From Lantana camara (Eukaryota > Streptophyta > Magnoliopsida > Lamiales > Verbenaceae), in assembly GCA_037501455.1 (NCBI GenBank), contig CM074863.1, forward strand, positions 8,366,001-8,430,000: DNA of 64,000 nucleotides, given 5' to 3'. Numbering within the stretch: the stretch's first letter is position 1; each line of letters begins with the position of its first letter. Made by a program: the position numbers and the translations under genes. Shown piece by piece: positions 32,476 through 43,780 of the stretch. The notes under the pieces were generated by a model. That model worked only from the letters and a program-made list of their open reading frames with translations, was not told where the DNA came from and made no database searches.

Positions 32476-33940
32476 ACGCTGGTTCAAAACTATAATCCAA
32501 GGATTACCTGCTGAGTCTCATGTCATTATGCCTCAATATGTTGCCATGGTTCAAAGAACAAATCCAGGGAGTTTGACTGCATTTCAATACTTTACGGATG
32601 CCAACGGAAACACCCCACTGGAACCTACTTTTAAGAGACTCTTTATGGGTTTGGAAGCACTAAAACATAGATTTTTATAGGTTTGTCAACCCTTTATTGA
32701 CATAGATGGATGTCATTTGAAGGGTAGGTTTGGTCGCATTCTTCTCTCCGTTTGTTTCACTTGATGGAAATAAAGGGTTGTATCTACTTGCCTTCGCGTT
32801 TGTTGAAACTGAGAACAGGGAGTCATGGGGATCTTTTTTGCATTGTTTATCTCAAATGCTTGGAGGTTTTGGAAATGATAAGCCTTTGGACATTTATGAG
32901 TGATAGGCAAAAGGTATGGTGATTTGATCCTATTTTGTACATTGTCATCATCTTAATAATGTTGATTATCATTTGATTTATTTTCTCTATTAGGATAAGG
33001 GATTGGAGGCTGATGTTGATGAAATAGCTCCATATGTTGTGTACAGAAGATGTTGTAGGCGTATTTATGCCAACTTGAGAGGCAAGCATGCTGAACTGTT
33101 AGTCAAAAGTTTATTTTGGGCTGCATGTAGATCATATACAATTGCATGTTTTAATCATGCAATGAACAAGCTAAAAGAAGTCAAACCTATGGCTTATCGG
33201 TACATTCTCAGCATTGGTGATACTTCTACATAGACAGGATTTGCATTTGATACCAACCTGAAAAATGATCACAATACAAACAATATAAGTGAATGGTTCA
33301 ATCATTGGATAGGTGAATTGAGAGATAAACCAATTCAAAAGTTAATGGATGGATTAAGAGCTAAGGCAATGCATTGGGTTGAGGTTAGGGCACAAAGGGC
33401 AAGAAGATGAAAGAATAAAGTAACAAGCAGAGTTACTATATGATACTTAACATTGTTAAGGAAAATGAGAATGTGTAACTGTCAGTAACGTGTAATGCAT
33501 CGGGTCGACCGCTTCCAACCACTACAAGCGAGAATGTGTAACTGTCGGTTAATGTGAATTTACAAGCGAGAATGTGTAACTGTCGGTTTTGGGATCTCAC
33601 TGGAATTCCTTGTCGGCATGTAGCTGCAGCTATTACTTTCAAAAGACAAGACCTTGAGGATTATATGAACGAAATATATAATGTTGATAAATTCAAGGCT
33701 GTCTATTCTCATAAAGTCAGAGGTATTCCAAACCCATATTTTTTGCCTGAACTTCTAGAAGTTGTGCCAAAGAAACTTCAATCTCCAGTGATTAAAAGAC
33801 AGCCTGGACGACTGAAAAAACATAGGAATAGGGAGGTTGGTGAGGCACCACGTGTGATCCCTTCTAGAAAACGAGGGAGGATTAAATGTGCCACATGTGG
33901 AGTTTCTGGCCATAGTAAAAGAGGCTGCCCACAAAGATAG
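32461..33940 (+). pseudogene. MuDR-type (MULE) transposase, degenerate
   Basis: Successive pieces in changing frames follow the MULE transposase order. An upstream region includes PLEPTFKRLFMGLEALKHRF, then the DDE-domain start IDGCHLKGRFG near 32705. LLAFAFVETENRESWGSF would follow at about 32790 after a frameshift. KGLEADVDEIAP and YANLRGKHAELLVKSLFWAA lie at 33000-33120, and GFAFDTNLKNDHN and EWFNHW at 33240-33300. A SWIM-type finger follows (MCNCRFWDLTGIPCRHVAAAI, 33580-33640), with a zinc knuckle CATCGVSGHSKRGC near the C-terminus. At least three frameshifts or stops and a triplicated 26-bp block before the SWIM motif rule out function. A possible tail exon at 34009-34150 encodes a Gly/Thr/Asn-rich segment. 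Confidence 0.8.
33461..33590. repeat. Triplication of the SWIM-finger start in the transposase
   Basis: 'gagaatgtgtaactgtc' occurs at about 33468, 33530 and 33568, the last two preceded by 'acaagc'. The third is the in-frame one encoding the first cysteines of the SWIM finger. The earlier copies are out of place, so the duplication postdates transposase function or accompanied its loss. Confidence 0.75.
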
Positions 33941-34932
33941 GTAATTAAATAGCAAATTGTTTGTGATTAAATTAACATACATTAGTATAAAAGATTTTTT
34001 TTTTCAAGGAACTGGTAGCACTTTACAAGTAAATAATAATGGAGGAGGTACACAATCTTCTACCACAACTTCAAACAATGTTGCTTCAACGTCCAACCAA
34101 AGGAGGCCAGGAAGAAACATGGTAATGCGAGGCCGCGATACAACAGATTGAGTCAGTCTTCAAGTTACCGTCTCGTTCCCAAGGAAATGTTGGTACTCAA
34201 GATTTAGTTGTGTAGAGTAATGTTGGTGAAAAACTATTGCCTGTATTTAAGTTTCTTTTGGGAGTATTTAAGTTGTTTTTCGAAATGGCTAAGACCATGA
34301 ATAACTTCTAGTATTTTGGTATGTATTATTTAAAAACTTCTTTGTGCTTGATTTGATGATGTTTGATTTATGGAAATTTGAAATATGATATGACATTATC
34401 AGTGAATTATCTTCCCTTATTTTGCTTTGCACTTGTCACTTGAATAGATTTGAAAAAGATGGTAAGTTAGCTATAAATAAATACTAGAGAAATGTTCTTT
34501 TGAGGGTTTGAGTATAACAGATTTCAATAGACCAAAAATTTAATACGAACAAATTTTAATAGATAAAAAAATTTCAGTTTGAATAGATAAAAAAAATTCA
34601 TTTTTAATGGTCAAACGTTTATTCTTCTTCTAAAATATAATTACAAGAAAAACCCAATTAACTGTACTATATATAACAAGAAATACATAGTGCAATTTTC
34701 GATATTACGAGGGATAGTCAATGGAATAAAAAATTTGTACGGATAAACAAAAGGCATAATAGGAACTTGAGGTTAAAAGTTTGATGACGTTATCAAAATT
34801 TTCACGATATGGGTATGAAGTGTAATTTTGAAACTCCTCAATGGATGTATGTGTAATTTTTTATCTAAGAGGGTCATCAACTATAATTTCATATACTTAC
34901 TTGGGGTCTTGTGTAATTGACCCTATAGTTTA

Positions 34933-35315
34933 TTAAACTTAATTATCATTATTATATCCACAAGAGACTATTTATGCATTGCATGCCCACAAGAGCTTAT
35001 ACTAGGTTAATTTCTTGAGCCCATCTGCACGTGCAAGGAGATCGTATGTATCTTCACATCAATTTGCACAATTATTAAATTTAAATAACTCTGTTGCCCT
35101 CTCCTTTATTGTTGAAAAATTACAGAATACAATTCAAAATTGTTCAATTATATACCTACATACCCTCATAAAAACAATTAAAATATCCTAATAATATTAA
35201 TTTCTAAAATAGTAAAGCTATGGTTTCACGGTACCGCCACCAAAAATATATAAACGTTATGGGATCATTTTAAGGATCACAAACAATGAAGTATTTTTTG
35301 ACCTCCATACTATAT
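34933..35315. other. Intergenic, with the left flank of the Tat insertion
   Basis: No gene seen. Bases 35284-35315 ('caatgaagtattttttgacc...') recur at 49750-49782, to the right of the retrotransposon. The Tat element therefore landed in one unit of a tandem duplication of about 117 bp. Confidence 0.65.
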
Positions 35316-36174
35316 TGATAGTGCAGGAAAATGTGAGTTTCTCAAAATGCAACAACACTTTCAATATTTGTGTAAAAAGAGAAGGACCATCACAGGCGTG
35401 AAGGCCTCAGGATCTGGGTTTCCTTTTCGAGCGTGGGTTCTTCCAGCTAGGATAACACCAAGAATGCAGTGTGCGATAATGGTGCAACTGAGGTGATGAT
35501 GATGTAGAGCTTGAAAGGATTAGGAAAGATGCCCAGAACAATGCAGTGAGTATGTAGAAGATGACTTAGGGGAGGAAGTATGTATTCTCCCCTATTTATA
35601 TGTTAGGGGTGAGGGTATGGAGGTAAATTGACCGTGTGATCCCAAACCTGTGTTGCCCTAACACGTGTCAGCACGTGAGGGTGTGAGAGTGACGTTTCTG
35701 AAAAGCAAGCGGCGTGCCAGGTACGAGGTGCGCACTGCCATAGTGTCAGAGGTTGTTGGCTAGCGTTGAGCGTTGGGAAGCTCAAACCCTGTCCCGCAGG
35801 TGTACGGACACCTTAATAGGGGTTGATCATACTCGAGCGTGGATAACGCTCGGAGGGAGGTACGGGGGGGGGGGGGGGGGTCCCCTTTGGCTAGTGCCCA
35901 ACGAGCGTTGGATAAACGAGCGCAAGGTAGAACGTGCGCTCGTGGGACGCTTCCCTGGGAGGAAAGCCCATGAGAGGACCTATCACGAGCGCTGGGTTCT
36001 CTAGCCTGAATCCCCTGCTTGAATAGTGGGCCAAGGCACGTAGACCTGGACTTAGTCATCAAGTAGATGGGCTGGGTAGGCCCGCGAGCCCGTTAGTGCG
36101 AACGTATAAGTTTAAGGTCAATAGATGGCGACACGTGGACGGCTTTGATCCGAGCGAGGTCTCATGTCTCATCA
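35316..36174 (-). repeat. 3' LTR of the Tat element
   Basis: The 3' copy relative to the minus-strand sense. A TATA-like TATAAATA on the minus strand lies near 35592-35600. It carries a run of 17 G (35864-35880) where the other LTR has 7. Ends TG...CA; the polypurine tract (TTTGGGGGGCAAAA, minus strand) adjoins it at 36175-36191. Confidence 0.92.
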
Positions 36175-36499
36175 TTTTGCCCCCCAAATTCTGTAGTATC
36201 GCTTTGAGCGTACTGTAGAATTTTCGGAGAAGCAAGCCTTGAATTTATTATTACTTTTTTTTTATTTTTTTTTACATCCGAGGGTCAAGCTTCTTCCAAG
36301 AGAAGTGACCTATAGGCTTCCGTAATGGACACGTTCTGACATCGCATTTAATGAAGTCCTGTCCGCATTAAATGCTGAGTGGGAATGTGGGCGCGTGCAC
36401 TCCGGGAGACGTGAGGCGGTTAGCAAAAGTGGGGGGATTTCCTAAGCGGGAAATGATTGCGTTTTGAATTTCCAGCCCTAATCAATGTAAATTCTCTCC

Positions 36500-36507
36500 T
36501 ATAAATA
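36500..36507 (+). promoter_or_regulatory. TATA box of the antisense gene
   Basis: 'cctataaataggg' lies about 300 bp upstream of the ATG and about 120 bp upstream of the 5'-leader intron donor. It sits inside the element just past the LTR and PPT and points away from that LTR, so the gene seems to have its own promoter independent of the LTR. Confidence 0.6.
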
Positions 36508-39500
36508 GGGATTCGCAAGGTCTTAGAGCCTCTTTCTCGCATTCCGTCTTCTTCAAGCATATACGCAGCAATAGTTCCTTGCAACTTTTACTGATTCCGG
36601 AGAGCTTCTGTTCTTCAGACCTTAGGTAAAACTCCATAAACACTCATTTTTCTGTACTAACTTTAGATTTAGGTTGCACATGAGTGAAACTTTCTAAGTG
36701 AGGGACTGTTTTTGTTTCTGCCATTGAATCCCTTTCAGACGCTTTCTTCTCCATCCATCTTTCTGAGAGAAATTCCAATCTCAAAAACCAATAAACATCC
36801 CAGATATGGCGGATAACAACGCAGAGGCTTACGTGAGGGAAATAGATGAAATGTCAGTGGGGAGCTCTTCCCCTCATGGTGACGTGCCCATGGCCGTCCC
36901 GCTGGCCAGAGCTTCTCCGGGCGGCGAGATCCCAATCGCCATCCCAGTGGCGAGGGCTCCGGCTGAAGCCAGGGATGAAGACGTTGATGCCGCCGTTCAA
37001 GGAATGAATGAGCGTGCTCCCGTGGGCGTGGATGATCTATTTGAGGAGATGGGCAACGTCATGGAGGTGCAGAGATAGGGAGAGAGGGTGTTTCCTGTGC
37101 TTAACAGTGTTGTGCGGCCTCAAGATCATAGAATCACAGTGGCATTCGCGACCACCGAAGGTGGTGCAGGGCCTTCTGAGCGTCATGCCGAGGCTGAACC
37201 TCCCAAAAAGCGCCAAAGAAGGGGAAAGGAGCCTGCAACGCGAGTGAGGCAAGACAACCGCCACCAAACCGATAAATCTCCGGACGAGATTGAGAGCATC
37301 CTGACGCCCGATGATTTGGAGGAGTTGCGGGCAAAAGTGTATTGGGATGAAGCAGTATTCCCTATGCGACTTCCCGAGGAAGGAGAGAGGGCCAACCGAC
37401 CGCCGTTTGGGATGTTGACTGTCTACTGGGACGCGGTTCTGGCCGGGGGCCTGAGGTTTCCCATCTCGCCCGCCGTTGCCACCATCTGTCACCACCTGGC
37501 GCTTTGCCCTTCACAAATTTTGCCGAACGACATAGCCCTAATCAATACTTTTGTAATCATGATGAAAGCCCTAGGCCACGAGCCCTCGATCGCCAATTTT
37601 GACAGTTTAATACAGGTGGCCCGCTCAACACGCTCGTCCCCTACAGATGGGTTCTATTATGCCCAGGCCAAATCGGGCTTTAAGATGACAGATTCACCGT
37701 CTACTTCCTATGGCGAGCATTAGAAAGAGAAGTATTTTTTCGTAGGGGCTCCAGGGGGAATTTTTGGGGTTCACCGACAGTGGTTAATACATGGCGAGGG
37801 GCCCTTGGTCAGGGAGAGGGTAAGGAATAAGGCTTTCGAGGACTTGGCAAAGGGATTAGCCCTCGTAATGAGGAGTGAGAAGAAGTGGATCAAGGCTGAG
37901 GTCTTGATGAAAGACGAGGGAGTGTTATTCCGTTACGGTTTGTCTTGGCCCCCCAGTATGATAACTAATCCACCAGCTGACATCATGGCCCTCGATGGTT
38001 AGACCCTAGGAACTAACTGCTCTAACTCTTAGAATAGTTTCTGACTTGGCTTGATTGTTATACTTCCGTGTTTGCTGTCCAAATAGTCACCTTCTGACGC
38101 TCATGCTTTCTCACTTGCAGGTGTCCAGATTTTATCGTTAGGGATGAATGCCGAGGCTCTTTCTAGTATACTAGCCGCCCAGGGACAAGACGCTAACCCT
38201 CAGCAACAACAGCAACAACAATGGGATCGACCCCCCAACGCCCCGAGGGGTAGAGGAATTCGACGGAGGCAAGGGCGAGGCGACGGGGGCAGGGACGCCG
38301 GAAGTGAGGCTCCAGCGGTTGGCCCCGTTGAGGATCTAACTGGGGGTGGCGCTCGGGACGTTACTCCACCCTCCGCTGCTCCCGAGGGACCCATAGCGCT
38401 CAGCTCTAGCACTTCCCGCAATCGGTCAGGGGAGATGGTCCGCTTCTATGAGACGGTTAGGGCCGAGCGCCAAGGAAAAAGAAAAAGGATGCCGGACTCT
38501 ATCCCAATCTCCGGCAAGGGAAAAGAGGTGGTTGTAGGCCACCGGGGCGAGGGTGGCGATACTTCTTCCTCTGAGGACGAGGATTTCTGGAAGATAGGCT
38601 GCCGGGGAGACGCTCGGTACAAGCGCCAACGACAAGATGGTCGTATCCTACTGAAAAAGAGCGCGTTTTCCGTTAACATGGTCTCGGACATCGTCGGAAG
38701 GCTCCAGTTCTCCGCCGACCATGATAAATTAAATGAGAATGATGCCGCTCGGGTCACGGACGACGCATGCCACACCCTCCTGGTGGTTAGCCCTCGATTC
38801 CCTTTGTAAAATTCTCACTTTTTCCATCTTTATTCTGATAGTGTCTCTCGTTTGTGTCTTCTCAGGAAGTAATCCCAAGGTTGAAGAATTTGCAGGGTCG
38901 AGCGTAGGCCTACTCCAACCATAAGGCCAAATACAAGAAATTACTGCGAATCTCTGATCCCGGCCAACTGCAAGATGATTACAATGACGTCCACGCTTAA
39001 CTGACCAGCGCCAACCTGGAGAGGGACCAGCTGAAGGAAGACCTAAGGAAGTCTGACGACGCTTATCTGGCTCTGGACGTGCGTCATAAGAAGTTGAAGG
39101 AGGAGCGCGACCAACTGAGGACCCAAAACGGGGAACTGGGCACGCAGCTAGCGGAAAGCACCAGCCAAAATGAGGAGGCTAAGAAGGCCCTCGCGGAACT
39201 GCAGGGGAAAGTGGAGGGTCTGGCGGCGAAGGTTTCTTGGGATGCAGTAATGAAGTTCGTACGCTCCAAGCCCTTCGTGTTCGCAGCCAATATCCACTGC
39301 TTCGGCAACGTCCGGCGCTTCTTCCGCAAGGCGATTGGGCAAATGGTGAAATTAGGGCTGGCTCCTGAGAGCGCTCGGACCGACGAGCGCCTGCGCATGG
39401 ACTTAGACGAGAATTGCGAGCCCATGGTCCAAGACAAGGACCCCTCTGAGAGCCTGGCAGAGCCGGAGTACCAGGACCTGGTGACGATGCTCCATCGAGA

Positions 39501-39675
39501 GTTCATAGCTGCTAATACCCTGGGCCCCGAGCCCCTTCAAATAGAAGACGAGGGTACCGTCTTGGAAGTGCTGGATGAAGAGGAACTTGGGGAGGCCCAA
39601 ACTTCTGATGCCAATGTGTTGGCCCCCGTTCCCCTCGCGACTGCCCTTCCGGAGCCTGACGACCAAGCCCAGTGA
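36500..39675 (+). pseudogene. Spliced antisense gene in the Tat 3' region (PF04195-like plus coiled coil)
   Basis: This gene runs opposite to gag-pol and has a standard plant layout. A TATA box (tataaata) lies at 36500-36507. A 5'-leader intron (donor 36626, acceptor ending 36738) precedes the ATG at 36806. A long exon runs to 37997; exons at 38121-38785 and 38866-39678 follow, and both coding introns keep the frame exactly. The 37.3-37.7 kb part (FPMRLPEEGE, GGLRFPISPAVATICHHLAL, CPSQILPNDIALINTF) resembles the plant 'putative gypsy type transposon' domain (PF04195). Then comes a Gln/Arg/Gly-rich linker, and exon 4 is coiled coil (KKLKEERDQLRTQNGELGTQ). Four in-frame stops (37076, 37721, 38905, 38998) break a protein of roughly 890 codons. 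Antisense genes are known in Tat elements such as Grande. Confidence 0.75.
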
Positions 39676-39678
39676 GAA

Positions 39679-40658
39679 TCCTCCAGCTGCTGCCCCTCAA
39701 CGATGCTTGTTAAATTTCCCTTTCTGCTTATGAACATTTAACATTTGTACTTAATCCTTATGAATTCTTCAGCATATCTGAATTTCCTTATGTTTTTTAA
39801 TATTGATCTCTGTTGTTTCATCGCGCTCGACGTTTGTACATCTGTCTTTCTTGTTTGAGTGTTTGCGATGGGTGTGTGTACGCTCGAGAGTGTTTTCTTT
39901 GAAGGTTCCCAGACGTTTATCATAATACACCATCAGTATAGAATTTGGTAGCATCTAGTGTCTTGAGAGATGCAAGTATAGGCGCGAGGGTATTCTCTAT
40001 GGGGGTTCCCTGGCCATATTCTCGGTGAGGCTCGAATTTGAACTTAGGAAACATCTGTGGATTTGACTAAGTATTGACCGAACAACGTGCACCTCCATCT
40101 TGACCGCTCCAGTGAATTGCACGTACTTAGAAACCAACAGTAGGATTTGTTAGGTATGGGATTAAAGCGAGCGTAACCGTAGGATTTGCGTCGTTCTGAG
40201 GGACCCACGAAAGGATTGATCTGGGTTCCATTATTTTATGAGCGTGCTCTTACCCAGCAGGCTGAGGGTCGTCGGGGGGTTTACGAGCGCGAACTGTCGC
40301 GGTAAGCACCCAGTTGGCATAAATTAAGCATTTAGCATCCCACCTTTTGACATGCTCATTCTTAGGATTTATACACTTATAAATTGTCAAAATATTCAGC
40401 GTGGAGGGTTCTCAACACATGGATAGCGTTGCTTTGAAACAATTGGGGGCATTACTTAGGCCGTTCGATGTGGAGGATGCTCGACACGGAGTAGGCCTTC
40501 GGTTGCCCGGATCATTAACCAAAAGGAAAGCAAATAAATGACATAACAAAGAATTAAATACTTACTGTTATATTTGCAATTTTTGAAATGATTACAACAT
40601 GCTTTCTGTCAAAAGAAAGTATACCACGCCTCGAACGGGCAATTACAAATACTGACAT
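39679..40658. other. Spacer between convergent antisense gene and pol
   Basis: No frame supported on either strand. The antisense gene's 3' end and the pol 3' end face each other across about 1 kb. A transcript from each side could overlap here. Confidence 0.5.
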
Positions 40659-41720
40659 TCACACGTAGAACCTTCTGAGGTTACACCCGTTCCATGGTCT
40701 CGGGAGACGCTCGCCTTGCAAAGTCTCCAACAAGTAGGTGTTGTTTGCTCGTACTTGGACAACTTTGAAGGGGCCTTCCCAATTGGGATCCAACTTACCC
40801 ACGTGCTTAGAGACTTCAACTTTTTTAAGGACCAAGTCCCCTAGTTGGAAAGTTCTTTCTTTGACACGCTTGTTGTAATGGTGGGCTACGGTCGCCTTGT
40901 ATTTGTGGATGCGAGTCTATGCTAGGTTCCTCCTTTCATCTAATAAGTCCAATTCGAAGGCTCGGTTGGCTTCGTTGGTTACAGGCTCGAAATAGGCAAC
41001 GCGTGCGGATTCTTGAGCGATTTCCGCAGGTATCATGGCCTCGGAGCCGTATACCAGAGAATAAGGAGTTTCCCCTGTCGCCGCTCGGGGGGTGGTGCGA
41101 TATGCCCATAGGGCACCTTGAAGTTCTTCAGCCCATTCTCCTTTCTTACCCTCGAGCATCGTCCTCAAGTGCTGGAGTATGGTTCGGTTAGTTACCTCCG
41201 CTTGACCGTTGGCCTGAGGGTGGCCCACGAAAGTGAAGCGTTGCTCAATCCCAAGTTCGTAGCACCAATCCCGTGTATCAGCGGCAATGAATTGGGATCC
41301 ATTGTCCGAGGTGATTACCCTCGGGATGCCGTACCTGCAAATGATGTTCTTCCAAATGAAGTCTCTTACAACTTTGAACGTTATTTTCGCGACCGCCTCA
41401 GTCTCTGCCCATTTGGTGAAATAATCCACTGCGAGGATCACGAATTTCTTCTGCCCGACCGCCATGGGCAGGGGCCCAACTATGTCAATTCTCCACTGGT
41501 CAAAAGGCCAAGAAACGTCAATAGGTATCATCTGGGCAGCTGGCAGTTGAGGGGTGTTGGAGTGAAATTAGCATTTGGGACATTTCTTAGAGTAAGCGAG
41601 GGCGTCCTGTAACACCGACGGCCAATAGAGCCCACTCCTTAATACCTTCTTGGCCAATATACGACCGCCCGAGTGGTTCCCACAACTTCCACTGTGCACA
41701 TGTTCTAGTACTTCCTTGGC
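40659..41720 (-). pseudogene. Integrase of the Tat element
   Basis: From the zinc-binding region (HVHSGSCGNHSGGRI...CPKC) through the catalytic core (DQWRIDIVGPLP, ITSDNGSQF, then the Glu region GHPQANGQAE; a DDE-type core) to the C-terminal GPFKVVQV block, ending at TGA 40659-40661. The core at 40917-41531 is continuous. Stops lie within the frame at 40917-40919 (TAG), near 41562 and at about 41721, all single-base nonsense changes by context. The enzyme would integrate the cDNA copy into the genome; this copy cannot be produced whole. Confidence 0.88.
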
Positions 41721-42404
41721 TTACGAGGGTCTCAAACATCTCAACGGTGGGCCCTGGAAGGACCGCTTGAATAACCGACCTTCGACATCCAATGAAAAGC
41801 GAGGGGCCTTGTTTCTGATTTTCCGAGCCTCAACTTTGTAGCTTGGGCTAGTTCCATCCTGGAGGAATCTGATAATTTCATCGAGCCAACAAGGCTCGGA
41901 GGGGTCAATCATATTCACCTCCTTCGAAGGTTTGTCTTTACTTATCAGCGGCTCCTCCGTTCTAAGAAATGTAACAGCGCGCTCGGAAGAACCGTCCAGG
42001 GCGGATGCAAACTTTGAGAGGGCGTCAGCACGCTCGTTTTCTGCCCTTGGGACCTGTAAAAGGTGGAATTCTTTGAACTTAGCTATCACCTCCTTAGCGC
42101 TCGCCAGATACTGCACCATAGTGGCTTCTCGGGCCTCATAAGAACCGTCAATTTGACTCGCGATCAACTGCGACTCAACATATGCAGTGACCCGAGTGGC
42201 ACCATTTTGGAGTGCAATCCCGAGCCCCTGGATGAGGGCCTCATACTCAGCTTCATTGTTGGTGACTTAGAACGCCAGCTTGATTGCATAGTCAACTTCA
42301 GCTCCGAGGGGGTCCCTGAGGGCCACCTCGGCTCCCCCCCCCCCTATGAGGTCGAGGAGCCATCTGTGTGCAGAAGCCATAAACCATCTTCTGCTGAGGG
42401 CACG
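41721..42404 (-). pseudogene. Second (archaeal-type) RNase H domain of the Tat element
   Basis: HTDGSS starts the domain (first Asp), then TNNEAEYEAL (Glu), AYVESQLI and ENERADALSKFA (last Asp). In AYVESQL the usual catalytic Asp (xSDSQL) is Glu. A frameshift falls in an 11-base C run (42334-42344, plus strand) right after HTDGSSTS, and a TAA lies at 42267-42269. Having this domain in addition to the RT-linked RNase H is characteristic of the Tat/Ogre group. Confidence 0.8.
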
Positions 42405-43780
42405 GTTTCTAAGTTGAAACGTTCCACCAATAGGTCGGCCACGGCCTGAGCCTGTATCGCCGTGCAAGGCTCGAAGGTGATGTCGAACTGACTAAGTTCA
42501 ATTGACCATTTAATTAATCTCCCTGAAATGTCCGGCTTTGCAAGCACCTGTTTGAGGGGCTGATCTGTAAGCACCACGATGGACTGTGCTTGAAAAGAAG
42601 GCCTTAGCCTTCGAGAGGCATTAACGAGCGCAAAAGCAAACTTCTCTATTTCCATGTATCTTTTCTCTGCTCCCTGTAGAGTCTTGCTTAAATAATACAC
42701 CGGTATATGCTTACGCTCGTGCACCGCCACGAGGACAGCGCTCGTTGCTTCTGAGGAAACTGATAGATAGACAAACAAGTTCTCCCCCGGGTTAGGTTTG
42801 GCCAACAAAGGCGCGCTCGAAAGATACTGCTTCATGGCCTGCAAAGCTTTCTCACAGTCCTCGCTCCAGGTAAAGTTGCGAGCGTTACGCATAATTTTAA
42901 AGAAGGGCAGATTCCTGTCCGTTGAGCGGTAGATGAACCTGTTTAATGAGATGATCTTACCCACAAGCACCTGGACCTCTCTCACATTGCGAGGGGAGGG
43001 TATGTCCAGGATTGCTTTAATCTTCTCTGGGTTTGCCTCTATGCCCCGTCGGCTGACCATGTATCCCAAAAACTTGCCACCTCGTACGCCAAATGTACGT
43101 TTAGAAGGATTCAATTTCATAACGTAGCGACGCAAGATGTCGAACGCTCGTTTGAGGTCTTCCCAATGGGAATACTGGCATTCGCTTTTAACGATCATGT
43201 CGTCCACATACAGTTCCATAGACTTTCCAATTTCACACTCGAACATTCTGTTGACGAGGCGTTGGTACGTCGTCCCTGCATTTTTGAGCCCAAAGGGCAT
43301 AACCTTGAAGCAATAAACACCCATATGGACTACGAACGCAGTTCTGGGACGATCCTCAGGAGCCATAAATATCTGATAATACCCTTGGAAAGCATCCATC
43401 ATGCTCATAAGTTCGCACCCAGCGGTTGAATCCACCAACTGATCAATTCTTGGCAGTGGGTACGGATCCTTAGGACATGCCTTGTTGAGATCCGTGAAAT
43501 CATTGCACATACGCCACTTGTTGGCGCTCTTTGGAACAAGCACCACATTGCACAGCCATTCTGGATATAGGATTTCTTCTATGTACTGAGCGTCAAGCAG
43601 TTTATTGACTTCTTCCTCTATGACCTGCTTCCGAAACCCATGAACGTCTCTCTTCTTCTGTTTTACAAGTTTGAAGGCTGGATCCACATTCAGCCTGTGG
43701 ACAATAATGCTCGGATCTATGCCGGTGAGGTCGGAGGCTTTCCAAGCAAAGACATCAATGTTTTCCCGCAAAAAATTCAA
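42405..43780 (-). pseudogene. Reverse transcriptase and RNase H of the Tat element
   Basis: A 478-codon continuous frame with the RT fingers-palm order: EEILYPEWLCNVVLVPK, WRMCNDFTDLNKACPKDPYP, FVVHMGVYCFKVMPFGLKNAGTTYQR, then the active-site YVDDM. The RT-linked RNase H follows (NLFVYLSVSSEATSAVLV, KRYMEIEK, LTDQPLKQVL). The first part overlaps the end of the protease frame in another phase because of a frameshift at a run of six T near 43775. The catalytic YVDD is intact, but the polyprotein is not. Confidence 0.9.

Larger units (their letters stand above)
26411..34923. mobile_element. 8.5-kb degenerate Mutator-like element
   Basis: The left end (26411-~26600: 'attaagaccccaag', 'ccctcttagacaaaaaattaca', 'atccattgag') is matched inverted at about 34745-34923 ('taattttttatctaagaggg', 'cttggggtctt'). 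Flanks TATAATTTA (26402-26410) and TATAGTTTA (34924-34932) agree in eight of nine bases, a decayed 9-bp target duplication. The right half holds a plus-strand MuDR-type transposase (32460-33940). The left half (26700-32400) has accumulated other insertions: LTR-like sequence, a large internal inverted repeat and a solo LTR. It was autonomous once and is not now. Confidence 0.8.

Noticed and set aside
38200..38775. Minus-strand frames across the antisense gene exons
   Set aside because: GC-rich shadows; the plus strand has introns in phase and a coherent protein, the minus strand does not.
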